DNA of 64,000 bases from Halobellus clavatus. Its GTDB lineage: Archaea > Halobacteriota > Halobacteria > Halobacteriales > Haloferacaceae. The notes below the pieces were generated by a model, which was not told the origin of the DNA, did not search any database, and saw nothing but the letters and a program-made list of their open reading frames with translations. The position numbers and the translations under genes are program-made. The stretch spans positions 558,001 to 622,000 of the forward strand of contig NZ_FNPB01000001.1 of the NCBI RefSeq assembly GCF_900107195.1, in the 5' to 3' direction. Of this stretch, positions 26,098-35,787 are shown piece after piece; position 1 is the first letter of the stretch; each line of letters opens with the position of its first letter.

Positions 26098-26637
26098 ATG
26101 TATGTAGTAAGTACGATGGGCAGCGGGGATCTCGGCCGTGAGCTAGACTTAGACGCTGTTATCGAATCCTTGGAAAACGAGTTTGATATTGAATCGAACC
26201 AGCACAGCGGTTCTATGGTTACTATCCGCTTAGAATCTGAGGGACCCGCTCTTACCCTCTACCGGACAGGAACATACCAGATCCGGGGAACTGACAGTAG
26301 AGAAGCGCTGTTCGAAGCTAATGAAGATCTTTTAGATGCTCTTCGCTCAGTTGGTGTGGAATTCTCTGAACCAGATTTTGAACAAAATAACGCAGTCTTC
26401 CTTGAGGATTTTGAGACCAATATTCAATTAGAGACACTCTCATTACATCTCGGTTTGGAGAATGTAGAGTACGAGCCAGAACAGTTCCCTGGCGTCATCT
26501 ACAGGCCACCGGAAATTGGCACCGTTAATCTGATTTTTTCCAGCGGCAAGACGATCATCAGCGGGACAGTACAGAATGAGGTCGCTGAACAATCTTCTGA
26601 ACACCTGCGAAAACAGCTTTCCACCCTTCCCACCTAA
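26098..26637 (+). CDS. tbp: Divergent TATA-binding protein (TBP), copy 1
   Basis: A 179-aa two-repeat TBP. Repeat 2 keeps the family core: EYEPEQFPGVIYR and LIFSSGKTIISG (about 120-150). Repeat 1 keeps STMGSGDLGRELDLDAVI, but the usual YEPEQFPGLVYR stretch is replaced by an unrelated-looking segment ending in TLYRTGTYQIRG. Archaeal TBPs bind TATA boxes with TFB; haloarchaea often have several with different targets. The degenerate first repeat suggests altered DNA preference (inference). It stands immediately upstream of the type I restriction operon, in the same orientation, 71 nt away. Confidence 0.9.
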   Translation: MYVVSTMGSGDLGRELDLDAVIESLENEFDIESNQHSGSMVTIRLESEGPALTLYRTGTYQIRGTDSREALFEANEDLLDALRSVGVEFSEPDFEQNNAVFLEDFETNIQLETLSLHLGLENVEYEPEQFPGVIYRPPEIGTVNLIFSSGKTIISGTVQNEVAEQSSEHLRKQLSTLPT

Positions 26638-26708
26638 ACACAGTAACTTGGTTTCGAAGCTATCTACCCAACACAAGCATTAACAGTGTTTCCTTAGCAG
26701 TACTATAC

Positions 26709-28289
26709 ATGGCGATAGCGGGAGACTCTAACGGCGAACTTGAAAAGAAACTCTGGGAAACTGCTGAAAAACTACGGGGGCCAGTTGACCCCTCCGAATA
26801 CAAAGACTTCGCACTAGGCCTACTATTCTTGAAGAGTATGTCTGACTCTTTCGAGGCCCGAAGAGAAGAACTTGAGGAGAAAACACGAGACGAAGACTCC
26901 CGATACTATACAGAAGACGAGAAAGAACGCGAATACATACTAACTGATAAAGACGAGTACAAGAGTGAAAACGTATTCTACCTCCCTGAAGATGCCCGCT
27001 GGCAGTATTTTGTCGACAACGCAACTGATCCACAAATCGGTAAGAAAATCGATGATGCGATGCGAGCCATCGAAGAGGAAAACCCGCGACTCAAAGGAAT
27101 TCTCCCGAAAGGATATTCCCGCTCATCTCTTTCAGATAATTCTTCTGACGCACTCGAAGGCCTGATCAACCTCTTCGCTGATCTGGAGATGGAAGCAGGT
27201 AACGGAGACGGCGACGAGGACATCTTCGGCCGAATCTATGAATACTTCATTAAGCAGTTCGCGATGGAAGGAGGCCAGAAAGGAGGAGAATTCTACACAC
27301 CAAAGAGCGTCGTCGAGCTTATGGTGGAAGTTCTGGAACCTTATGAAGGCCGTATCTTCGACCCATTCAGCGGCTCCGGCGGAATGTTCGTCCAGAGCCA
27401 GAAATTTATAGAAAGCCACGGCGGCGATACCGACAAAATCTCGATCTACGGTCAGGAGATCAAGGAAAGCACCCTCCAAATCTCCAAGATGAACCTCTAC
27501 CTTCGAGGCCTCGATGGCAATATCAAACAGGGTGATAGCATCCTCAACGACCAGCACAAAGGCCTCGAAGCAGACTACGTCATCACTAATCCTCCTTTCA
27601 ACATGAGCGAATGGGGGAAAGATTCGATAGCGGATGACGACCCTCGCTTTAGATATGGTCTAGCACCGTCTAATAATGCGAATTACGCCTTCATCCAGCA
27701 CATGATAAGTCATCTCGGAAATGATGGCATGGCTGCTACAGTTATGGCAAATGGCGCAATGTCAGTTCAGAGTAAAGAGGGTGAAATTAGGCAAAGCATC
27801 ATCGAAGATGACTTGCTTGACGCTGTTATCGCGCTTCCCAAGGAACTGTTCTTCACAACAAGCATCCCAGCTTGTATTTTTATTTTGAGTAAAGGGAAAG
27901 ACTCAGACAAGTACCGTGATAGAGGCGGTGAAACACTGTTTGTAGATGCCAGAGAAGAATACGAAAGTATAAATCGGACACAAAACACCCTTACCGAAGA
28001 CAATATCAATAGAATCGTTGAGAAGGTTAGAGCCTACCGAGGAGAAGATGGAGTAGACGAATACGAGGATGAGACAGGATTCTGTAAGGTAGCTGAAATC
28101 GAAGATATTGCAGACAATCGTCATATAATTACGCCTGGCAGATATGTCGGAATAAAAGAAAAAGAAGGCGACGACGAGCCATTCGAGGTCAAAATGGAGA
28201 GGCTCTCCGCTGATCTCAGAGAAAACTTTCAGAAGTCCAACGAACTACAAGATCAGATTGAGAAAAATTTGGAGGTGCTAGGATTTTGA
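26709..28289 (+). CDS. hsdM: Type I restriction-modification DNA methyltransferase HsdM
   Basis: A 526-aa N6-adenine methyltransferase. The N-terminal helical domain (LWETAEKLRGPVDPSEYKDF) is the HsdM_N type. SAM motif I is FDPFSGSGGMF (about 217-227); catalytic motif IV is NPPF (about 296-299). It modifies the recognition sequence as M2S with HsdS and is part of the HsdR2M2S endonuclease. Length is normal. The stop overlaps the HsdS start by 4 nt. An AACTTGGT sequence at 26646, like the core of the 17-nt repeat, lies upstream. Confidence 0.96.
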   Translation: MAIAGDSNGELEKKLWETAEKLRGPVDPSEYKDFALGLLFLKSMSDSFEARREELEEKTRDEDSRYYTEDEKEREYILTDKDEYKSENVFYLPEDARWQYFVDNATDPQIGKKIDDAMRAIEEENPRLKGILPKGYSRSSLSDNSSDALEGLINLFADLEMEAGNGDGDEDIFGRIYEYFIKQFAMEGGQKGGEFYTPKSVVELMVEVLEPYEGRIFDPFSGSGGMFVQSQKFIESHGGDTDKISIYGQEIKESTLQISKMNLYLRGLDGNIKQGDSILNDQHKGLEADYVITNPPFNMSEWGKDSIADDDPRFRYGLAPSNNANYAFIQHMISHLGNDGMAATVMANGAMSVQSKEGEIRQSIIEDDLLDAVIALPKELFFTTSIPACIFILSKGKDSDKYRDRGGETLFVDAREEYESINRTQNTLTEDNINRIVEKVRAYRGEDGVDEYEDETGFCKVAEIEDIADNRHIITPGRYVGIKEKEGDDEPFEVKMERLSADLRENFQKSNELQDQIEKNLEVLGF

Positions 28290-29554
28290 CCAAAAAGCAG
28301 CGCAAACTGGAAGGCTTAGAAAAAAAGAGTCAAGAGCGTAGAGAATGGCAAACGAAGAAGTTAGAGGAGGTAGCTCACATCAACTTAGGTCAGTCTCCAA
28401 AAGGTGAGTATTATAACGAGGAGGGAGACGGTCCACACTTTATACAGGGGAGTAAAAATTTTGGTGACAAATATCCAGAACTTGAGCGGTTCTGCTCAGA
28501 GCCAAAAAGGGAGGCTGACGAAGGAGATGTATTAATTAGCGTCCGTGCACCAGTGGGTCCAGTCAACATTGCTCCTGAAAAACTCTGTATAGGTAGGGGC
28601 GTGACTGCTCTCACATTAAACGGAGGTTCAAATGAATATCTGTTTTACTTTTTAAAGTATTTTGAAAATAAATGGTCGCAGTTTGCCGATGGAACAACCT
28701 TCAATTCAATCACAAAATCTGATCTACAGAACTTAGAACTTCCTTATCCTCCGACAAATGAGCGAAACAAGATTGCGTTCATATTAAGAAAATTGGATGA
28801 AAAAATAGAGAATAACAATAAAATTAATGAAATTTTGGAGGAGTTAGTTCAGACTCTATTCAAATCTAGGTTCGTTGATTATGAACCCTATGAGCAATTC
28901 AAAGATGCGGAGATCGGCGAAATTCCAGAGGATTTTGAGCTTCTTCAAATAGGGGATGTCTGCAGTACTAGGGGTGGGGGTACTCCGAGCACAGACAATG
29001 ATGAGTACTGGAATGGCGACAATCTATGGTTGACACCTAAGGAGGTTACTTCACTTGATTCGAAGATCGTGTTCGATACGGAGAGGAAGGTTAGTGATGA
29101 GGGTCTAAACAATAGTTCTACGGCAATTATGCCAGAAAAGTCAGTACTTCTTACAAGTAGAGCTACTGTTGGAGAAGTAGTTGTTAACCGGGAACCAATG
29201 GGTACTAACCAGGGATTCATTTGTATTCAGCCAAATGATAGGGTAGAACCGTATTATCTTGCTTGTCTTGTTGAAAATAAGCGGCCTGAAATAGAGAATC
29301 GAGCTAGTGGCAGCACATATGATGAAATAAGCCAGACTTCATTTAATGGAATCCAAGTTGCGATTCCTCCGAAAGAAGATATTGAAGAATTCGAAGACAA
29401 AGTAGAGGAGATCTATGAGGATATATACACTAGGGAGCTTGAAAACCGTCGTTTGGAGGAATTACGCGATACTCTGCTTCCGAAGCTGATGTCGGGTGAG
29501 ATCAGGGTTAATGATATAGAGTTGGATGAGTTAGAGGTTGATAGTGAGGTTTGA
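28286..29554 (+). CDS. hsdS: Type I restriction-modification specificity subunit HsdS
   Basis: A 422-aa protein with two target-recognition domains (about 25-190 and 215-405), each followed by a conserved helix (NKIAFILRKLDEKIENN and LENRRLEELRDTLLPKLMSGEI). It decides which bipartite DNA site is methylated or cut. Start TTG at 28286 has GGAGGTG 8 nt upstream; it has an extra charged N-terminal helix of about 25 residues. The first TRD is unusually AT-rich compared with neighbours, consistent with domain exchange. Confidence 0.94.
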   Translation: MTKKQRKLEGLEKKSQERREWQTKKLEEVAHINLGQSPKGEYYNEEGDGPHFIQGSKNFGDKYPELERFCSEPKREADEGDVLISVRAPVGPVNIAPEKLCIGRGVTALTLNGGSNEYLFYFLKYFENKWSQFADGTTFNSITKSDLQNLELPYPPTNERNKIAFILRKLDEKIENNNKINEILEELVQTLFKSRFVDYEPYEQFKDAEIGEIPEDFELLQIGDVCSTRGGGTPSTDNDEYWNGDNLWLTPKEVTSLDSKIVFDTERKVSDEGLNNSSTAIMPEKSVLLTSRATVGEVVVNREPMGTNQGFICIQPNDRVEPYYLACLVENKRPEIENRASGSTYDEISQTSFNGIQVAIPPKEDIEEFEDKVEEIYEDIYTRELENRRLEELRDTLLPKLMSGEIRVNDIELDELEVDSEV

Positions 29555-29560
29555 TCTGTT

Positions 29561-32551
29561 ATGTCTATGAATGAGATGGAGTTGTCGGAGAGGCCGGCTC
29601 TACAGGCTTTTCAGGACATTGGGTATTCTTACAAGCATGGTTCTGAGCTTGGGCCGAACAGTGAGGATCCGGAGCGTGAGTCTCTTTCTGATGTGGTTTT
29701 GCGTGGCCGTCTTGAGCAGAAGCTACGTGAATTTAATCCGTCGATGCCGGATGAGGCGATTGAGGATGCGATCTCGCAGCTTCTTGGCTATAATTCTACC
29801 CGGCTACTGAAGAATAACAAGAATTTCCATGAGAGCCTAGTTAATGGTATCCGGGTAGAATACGAAGTAAACGGAGAACCCAGAGGAGATTTTGTTGATG
29901 TGTTTAATTTTGATGAGCCGAGGCAGAATGATTTCTTAGTTGTTAATCAGTTCCGGGTGCAGATAGGCGATGGGCCTGAGAGAAGGCCTGATGTGGTTGT
30001 GTTTGTGAATGGGCTTCCGATTGGGGTCTTGGAGATGAAAGATCCGACGAATCCGCAGGCCTCGATGGGTAATGCGTATAAGCAGGTCACAGATCGGTAT
30101 GTAAACGATATTACTGAACTGTTCCACTATAATGAGTTGATCGGGATTTTGGATATGAATAATGCCCGTCTTGGCTGTCTCTCTGCGGGTTGGGAGTGGT
30201 TCTCTCCTTGGCGGTATATTGATGAGGAGAAGGATGCAACCGGTGAGTTACCGCCGTCCGAAGTCTTGATTAGAGGTGCTTTTGACAAGGAACGGGTCTT
30301 GGATTTAATCAAGAATTTTGTGGTGTACTCTGATTCGGACGGGAAGTTGAGTAAGAAGCTGGGAGCTTATCACCAGTTTTACGCGGTGAATAGCGCGGTT
30401 GACAGCAGTAAGGACGTCGTCCCGGATCCTGATCAGAGCCGTATCGGGTTGGTATGGCATACCCAGGGTTCGGGTAAGTCTCTGTCTATGGTTTTCTATG
30501 CGAAGAAGATCAAGCAAGAGAGTTCGATGAAGAATCCGACTCTTGTTTTCTTGACTGATCGGAATGATCTTGATGATCAGTTGTATACTGAGTTTAGGAA
30601 ACACGGTTTGGACGCTGAGTGGGCGGACAGCGATAACAGGGTTGAGCTCCGTGATCGGTTGGATCGTGAATCAGGAGGCATTATTTTTGCGACGATTCAG
30701 AAGTTCCAGACTACGGATGATGAGGTTCAGTATCCGGAGGTCAATGACCGCGATAACGTGATTGTGGTTGCTGATGAGGCTCATAGAACCCAGTACAGTA
30801 CTTTAGCGGAGAATGTGCGAGATGGCCTGCCGAATGCCTCGCATCTTGGGTTTACTGCTACTCCGATTCAGAAGGAGGATCGGTCGACGATCAATACCTT
30901 TGGTGGATACGTCAGCCAGTATACGATCAAAGAGTCTGAAAAGGATGGTTCTACGGTCCCGATCTACTATGAGAGCCGGTTAGCGAAGCTTCAGGTAAAC
31001 GATCCTGAGATTGAGGATCGGTTTAATGAGTTGATGGACTCAAAGTCTGATGATTTGAAGCAGGAGATGAAGAGGAAGTGGACTCAGCTTCGCCGTGTCA
31101 TTGAGAACAGTGAGGAACGGACGGAGATGATAGCAGATGATGTTGTAGAACACTTCAATAATAGAGAGATTGAGGGTAAGGGAATGGTGGTTGCGATCAG
31201 CCGCCAGGCAGCGGTGAACCTGAGCCGGAAGATTAGAGATAATCCGGATGCGCCGGAAACCCGAGTAGTGATTTCAGGTCAAGAGGACTTCATAGATGAT
31301 CCTATCTCAAACGAGAAACTGAAGAGGAGGTTCAAAGATCCCGACGATTCCTTCGATATTGCGGTTGTCTGTGATAAGTGGTTGACTGGTTTTGATGCCC
31401 CGCATCTACACACTCTGTATGTGGATAAGCCGATGAAGAATCATAATCTGCTTCAGGCTATTGGCAGGGTCAACCGGGTTTACAAGGATAAGCCGGGAGG
31501 ACTCGTTGTTGATTATATTGGTATAAGCGAGAGACTGAAGGAAGCTTTGGATAAGTATACTTCTGAGATCCGGGAAGATGCTATGCTGGATATTGAGGAA
31601 GCAGTGAAGGTGATGAAAGAGAAGCATCAGGAGGTCGCTGACTTCTTTTCTGAGGTTGATTACAGTGATTGGCCTCAGTTGGATCAGATGGATAGGCAGC
31701 GTCTGTTGTACAAGGCACAGAATGAGGTATTAATTACTGAGAAGCGGGAAGAAGACTTTAGAGAGTCAATGAAGGGCTTGAAGAAGGCACATTCGTTAGT
31801 GTCTCCGAACAGCGCTGCTAGTGAGATCAGGGCTGATTTGGCGTTTTTCGAAGCGGTACTTGGTGCGATCAACAGTATCGATAAGTCGGGTAATCCTGAT
31901 GAGGTGGAGGAGTTGGATTCTGCGATGAAAGAGTTAGTCGCAGAGGGTGTCGGTATTGAAGATCTGGTTGAGGTAACTGGTTTCGATAAGTGGGAGAAGG
32001 AGAAACCGGTGTTGAGTGATGAGTTTTTGCAGGATGTAGAGGAAGTTGAGTTTGAGAATTTGCAGGTGAAGATGCTTCGGCAGTTGCTGGAGAATGAGAT
32101 ATCGACTAGGAAGAAAGGTAATCTGGCGAAATATGAGTCGTTTGAGGAGGAGCTTGAGGAGACTATAGATCAGTATAATGAGGGGTTCTTATCGACCCAG
32201 CAGGTTATTGACGAGCTTCGTGATTATGCTGATGAGATTCAGGAGTCGGATGATCGGCAGGATGAGCTTGAATTGAGTGATGAGGAGTTAGCGTTCTTTG
32301 ATGCAATTTCTTCGAATACGGATACGGAGATTGAGGAGGAGAAATTAAAGACTATTGCTCAGGAGCTGAAGCAGAATCTGAAGGATAGAGTTGAGTTGGA
32401 CTGGACTAATCGTGATAAGATTCGTGCGGAAATTAAGACTGAGGTAAAGGCTGTTTTGCGGAATAATGGTCTCAGCTTGTACAAGCATGAGGACCTAGTA
32501 GAGCCTATAGTGGCTCAGGCAGAAGCTTTCTATGGGGGAGCTGCGGCCTAA
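29561..32551 (+). CDS. hsdR: Type I restriction endonuclease subunit HsdR
   Basis: A 996-aa protein of normal length. The N-terminal nuclease domain has RPDVVVFVNGLPIGVLEMKDP in parts: PD at about 143-144 and ExK at 157-159. Helicase motif I is TQGSGKSLSM; motif II is DEAH; motif III is GFTATP; motif VI is QAIGRVNRVY. It translocates DNA and cuts away from unmethylated sites with HsdM and HsdS. All key residues are present and the frame is intact, so the system looks functional. Confidence 0.96.
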   Translation: MSMNEMELSERPALQAFQDIGYSYKHGSELGPNSEDPERESLSDVVLRGRLEQKLREFNPSMPDEAIEDAISQLLGYNSTRLLKNNKNFHESLVNGIRVEYEVNGEPRGDFVDVFNFDEPRQNDFLVVNQFRVQIGDGPERRPDVVVFVNGLPIGVLEMKDPTNPQASMGNAYKQVTDRYVNDITELFHYNELIGILDMNNARLGCLSAGWEWFSPWRYIDEEKDATGELPPSEVLIRGAFDKERVLDLIKNFVVYSDSDGKLSKKLGAYHQFYAVNSAVDSSKDVVPDPDQSRIGLVWHTQGSGKSLSMVFYAKKIKQESSMKNPTLVFLTDRNDLDDQLYTEFRKHGLDAEWADSDNRVELRDRLDRESGGIIFATIQKFQTTDDEVQYPEVNDRDNVIVVADEAHRTQYSTLAENVRDGLPNASHLGFTATPIQKEDRSTINTFGGYVSQYTIKESEKDGSTVPIYYESRLAKLQVNDPEIEDRFNELMDSKSDDLKQEMKRKWTQLRRVIENSEERTEMIADDVVEHFNNREIEGKGMVVAISRQAAVNLSRKIRDNPDAPETRVVISGQEDFIDDPISNEKLKRRFKDPDDSFDIAVVCDKWLTGFDAPHLHTLYVDKPMKNHNLLQAIGRVNRVYKDKPGGLVVDYIGISERLKEALDKYTSEIREDAMLDIEEAVKVMKEKHQEVADFFSEVDYSDWPQLDQMDRQRLLYKAQNEVLITEKREEDFRESMKGLKKAHSLVSPNSAASEIRADLAFFEAVLGAINSIDKSGNPDEVEELDSAMKELVAEGVGIEDLVEVTGFDKWEKEKPVLSDEFLQDVEEVEFENLQVKMLRQLLENEISTRKKGNLAKYESFEEELEETIDQYNEGFLSTQQVIDELRDYADEIQESDDRQDELELSDEELAFFDAISSNTDTEIEEEKLKTIAQELKQNLKDRVELDWTNRDKIRAEIKTEVKAVLRNNGLSLYKHEDLVEPIVAQAEAFYGGAAA

Positions 32552-32559
32552 TCTAGTTA

Positions 32560-33105
32560 ATGATCGAGATTGTGAATGCTGTTGGCTCGGGTTCTTTTGA
32601 TAGGGAGTTTGATCTTTCTGTTATTGCTGAAGATCTTGGCTCTCTTGCTGATTTTGATGAAGAGAAGTACCCAGGAATGTATGTCAGGCTTTCTGAAGAT
32701 TCTCCGTTGGCAACGATTTATCGAACTGGCAAGTTCATTATCACGGGGGCAGATTCTATCGATGAGTTGTATGATGTGAAAGAGGAGCTAGTGGATATTC
32801 TAACAGAGCCTGGTATTGTTTTGGAAGGAGACTTGGAGTGGTTTCGTCTTCAAAATCTGGTTTGTACTACTGTTCTTGGGGATAAGTTGAATTTGAGTGC
32901 TTTAGCTATTGGTTTGGGTTTAGAACAGACTGAGTATGAGCCGGAGCAGTTCCCAGGCCTGATTTATCGTAATCCTGATTTTGAGTGTGTGGCCCTGATT
33001 TTTTCGACTGGTAAAGCTGTGATCACTGGTAGTAGTGACTTGGAGGAGGCGGAGGCTGTAGCTGATTTTCTGGAGGAAGAGTTATCGAGGCTTCAACTGA
33101 ATTGA
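32560..33105 (+). CDS. tbp: Divergent TATA-binding protein (TBP), copy 2
   Basis: A 181-aa two-repeat TBP that starts 8 nt after the HsdR stop. Repeat 2 is well kept (LNLSALAIGLGLEQ, EYEPEQFPGLIYR, LIFSTGKAVITG). Repeat 1 is degenerate but recognisable (YPGMYVRL, TIYRTGKFIITG). It is clearly different from copy 1 at 26098. Together the two TBPs bracket the restriction operon, and this copy is presumably on the same transcript as hsdR. Confidence 0.9.
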   Translation: MIEIVNAVGSGSFDREFDLSVIAEDLGSLADFDEEKYPGMYVRLSEDSPLATIYRTGKFIITGADSIDELYDVKEELVDILTEPGIVLEGDLEWFRLQNLVCTTVLGDKLNLSALAIGLGLEQTEYEPEQFPGLIYRNPDFECVALIFSTGKAVITGSSDLEEAEAVADFLEEELSRLQLN

Positions 33106-33152
33106 GGCCTTAAATCCGTGTTTTAGCTTCTTATGTTTCAGTCTGAGTTGTT

Positions 33153-35141
33153 GTGAATCGAGACGGGAAGGGTCTTCTAGATCTGGCGAAGCGCAGCGAT
33201 ATATTGAATAACGAGGAAGTACAGAAACTGGTCTTAGCGTCTGGCCTATCCAGTAATGAGCATCTCCAAGATACGGTTTCAAAAGCTGTTCTGGGTAAAT
33301 CAGTTGGGCAGTATCGTTACCCGTTCGAGAAGAGCACGAGGTACGGTGATATCTATCTGGGAGAGACGTTCCGGAACCAGTCTTTCTATCTCTCTCAGGA
33401 GGAATTAACGAAGCACCTCTTGACGGTTGGTCAGTCGGGTTCGGGGAAGACGACGTTGTTCTACAGTTTGATGTGGAGGGTCGATAAGCCGTTCTGGGCT
33501 TTTGATTTGAAGCAGGATTACCGGCATCTTGCCCAGGATACTGATTTGCTGGTGTTGCCGTGGACGAAGCTGAAGTTCAATCCGTTGAAGCCGCCGGAAG
33601 GAGTTCCGCCGAGGAGGTGGGCCCAGGTTTTCGCGGAGATCTACGGCCACGCTACCTCTCTGTTGAGTGGTTCGAAGAATTACTTGATGAAGAAGATTGT
33701 CGAACTCTATACGCTGTACAATTTGTTTGACAAGGTTTCGGAGCCGTATCCGAGTCTTCACGAGTTGGAGCTTTTGATCAAGAAGCAGAAGGTGAACTTT
33801 GTTCGGAAGGCGTCGGATTACCGCGATACTCTCCTAAACCGGTTGGAGGCGATGAACCTGATAGCAGGCACGGTCTTCGACTGTAGCGTTGGTTATCCGG
33901 TAGAGGAGTTGCTTGACCAGGATGTTGTCTTTGAGTTTGACGGTCTTTCTCACGACGTCCAGAACTTCTTGATGGAGATTCTTTTTGCGTACGTCTACGA
34001 GTACCGTATGGCGCAGAATCACCGGGATGAGGGTTTGAATCACTTGTTTTTCCTGGATGAGGGTAAGCGTGTTTTCAGTGTGTATAAGGAGCGGCAGGAT
34101 GCGGCTGGTATTCCCGAAGTTGATGAGTTGACGGCGAAGATGCGGGAGTTTGGTGAAGGTCTCGTCGTTGCAGATCAGGAAGCTTCCAAATTGACGGATT
34201 CGATTAAGGCGAATACTCATACCAAGCTTCTATTGCCTACGGCTGACCGGAAGCAGTTTCAAGCGGTGACGGATGCGATGAACCTGTCTGAGAGGCAGGC
34301 GAAGTTCGCACACGACCTTGTTACGGGAGAAGCAGTTGTCCAGGTCGGAAGCCGTGACCCAGTCCCGGTCAAACTCGAAAACTACGAACTAAAGAAGACG
34401 GTCACGAACAGAGAACTGGAAAAACAGCAGGCGGAGAAGTGGAGTGAGCTAAGCAGTGAGAGGCGGAAGACCACGAAGCGTTTCGACGACAGGATAGCAC
34501 CCGGACGTTCCGAAGAGGTACCGGAGACCTCGATCCCTGATGATCCAACCGAGATACAGGTCTCGAAGGACGCCGACCGATTACTGAAGGATGTCATCAA
34601 GAACCCGTTCAAGCCTCTGACTGAGCGGTACGAGCGTTTCAGTAGTACGTACAAGGGAAACAAGGCGAAGAACGAACTCGTCGACGACGGCGTCGTCATA
34701 GAACGCCACGTCAAGGGTCAGGATGGCAAGCGAAAGCTGCTCCAGTTGACTGAGAAGGGCCGTGATTACGCGGAAGGTATAGATCTGGAAGTGAAACACA
34801 GGGGGCGAGGCGGGATCATCCACAGGTACTGGCAACACCAAATCAAGGAAGCATTCGAAAGACAGGGTTGGGATGCGTTCCTCGAAAAGTTCGACGCCGA
34901 CGTCTACATTAACATGGGAAACACAGAGTTAGTAGTCGAAGTAGCGATGGGTGACAACCCAAGAGAAATCGAGCACGTCCAGCAGCACCTGGAGAAAGGA
35001 TTCGACGCAGTCTGGGTAGCAGGCCGGAACCAGGAAGTACTGGATGGATTGAAGCAGAGGATAGAGGGAGAAGGGTTAGACCTGGATCGAGTGGCGTTTA
35101 GATTGGTTCGGGAGTTTAGAGAATTAGAGAATAGTTTTTAA
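33153..35141 (+). CDS. HerA/VirB4-like ATPase with C-terminal winged helix and nuclease-like domain
   Basis: A 662-aa protein. Walker A is TVGQSGSGKTT (91-101); Walker B LFFLDEGKRVFS lies near 290; VVADQEASKL follows. This is the T4SS/HerA superfamily. A winged helix spans about 480-545 (LVDDGVVIERHVKGQDGKRKLL). The last 110 residues (HRYWQHQIKEAFERQGWD, then DVYINMGNTELVVEVAMG) look like a restriction-endonuclease fold with D...ExA in place of ExK. The GTG start overlaps the stop of a 7-codon upstream ORF (33133-33156). Could be a second mobilisation ATPase or a defence protein; I cannot choose. Confidence 0.7.
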   Translation: MNRDGKGLLDLAKRSDILNNEEVQKLVLASGLSSNEHLQDTVSKAVLGKSVGQYRYPFEKSTRYGDIYLGETFRNQSFYLSQEELTKHLLTVGQSGSGKTTLFYSLMWRVDKPFWAFDLKQDYRHLAQDTDLLVLPWTKLKFNPLKPPEGVPPRRWAQVFAEIYGHATSLLSGSKNYLMKKIVELYTLYNLFDKVSEPYPSLHELELLIKKQKVNFVRKASDYRDTLLNRLEAMNLIAGTVFDCSVGYPVEELLDQDVVFEFDGLSHDVQNFLMEILFAYVYEYRMAQNHRDEGLNHLFFLDEGKRVFSVYKERQDAAGIPEVDELTAKMREFGEGLVVADQEASKLTDSIKANTHTKLLLPTADRKQFQAVTDAMNLSERQAKFAHDLVTGEAVVQVGSRDPVPVKLENYELKKTVTNRELEKQQAEKWSELSSERRKTTKRFDDRIAPGRSEEVPETSIPDDPTEIQVSKDADRLLKDVIKNPFKPLTERYERFSSTYKGNKAKNELVDDGVVIERHVKGQDGKRKLLQLTEKGRDYAEGIDLEVKHRGRGGIIHRYWQHQIKEAFERQGWDAFLEKFDADVYINMGNTELVVEVAMGDNPREIEHVQQHLEKGFDAVWVAGRNQEVLDGLKQRIEGEGLDLDRVAFRLVREFRELENSF

Positions 35142-35172
35142 TCGGCTGTTCTGGGAGTTCGGTGTATATAAA

Positions 35173-35703
35173 TCATTCTTGTGAAGATATATTGACTGCT
35201 TCAAGCTGAAATGACTTTTTCAATTCTTTGCCACTTTCTGTTGATATTTTGAAATAGCCGGTATAGTTCCCTGGTTGAGATGGCGTATATACTATTGGAG
35301 AGTAACTATCTCGGTCTCCAATAACTCCGCTAGCATTCAATGTTCGCCTTCTTAGTTCTCTTTCCTGTTGTTCTATGTATCTATCCAGATTTTCGACCTC
35401 AAGTTCGGTATCTTTTGGCTCTTCATCCTGTTTCCGGCTGGAATTTACGTGCCACCCATATAGTTGGAGGTCATCAATGACCACCTTGTGATCCCTTTGA
35501 TTGATTGCCACAATGGGTAGCGGCCAGGAGGTATTAGCTGGGACCCGATACTGATCATTTGTTACTATATTAATGGGATTATCTTGTGACTGTTGGTATT
35601 CTGCGTAAGCAAATTGGCCTAAAAGCGTTAAAGTGACTGTAACGACTGCAATTAATAAGTCTCTCTTCGTCGCCTTATCCTCTAGCCACTCGGGAAAGAC
35701 CAT
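35173..35703 (-). CDS. Membrane-anchored extracellular protein
   Basis: A 176-aa protein with one membrane span at about 15-35 (LLIAVVTVTLTLLGQFAY) followed by an acidic extracellular part. The end (YSPIVYTPSQPGNYTGYFKIST) looks like an Ig-like or beta-sandwich strand pair. No specific family recognised. It is convergent with the 662-aa ATPase gene and divergent from the HEPN-type gene. Confidence 0.6.
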   Translation of the reverse strand: MVFPEWLEDKATKRDLLIAVVTVTLTLLGQFAYAEYQQSQDNPINIVTNDQYRVPANTSWPLPIVAINQRDHKVVIDDLQLYGWHVNSSRKQDEEPKDTELEVENLDRYIEQQERELRRRTLNASGVIGDRDSYSPIVYTPSQPGNYTGYFKISTESGKELKKSFQLEAVNISSQE

Positions 35704-35787
35704 AATAGACTTCAGATATTTATTATTTTAAGAGCACAGGGATTGATTGGCTCTCAAATAAGGAATTTAATTAACAAGGTTTAGCAG

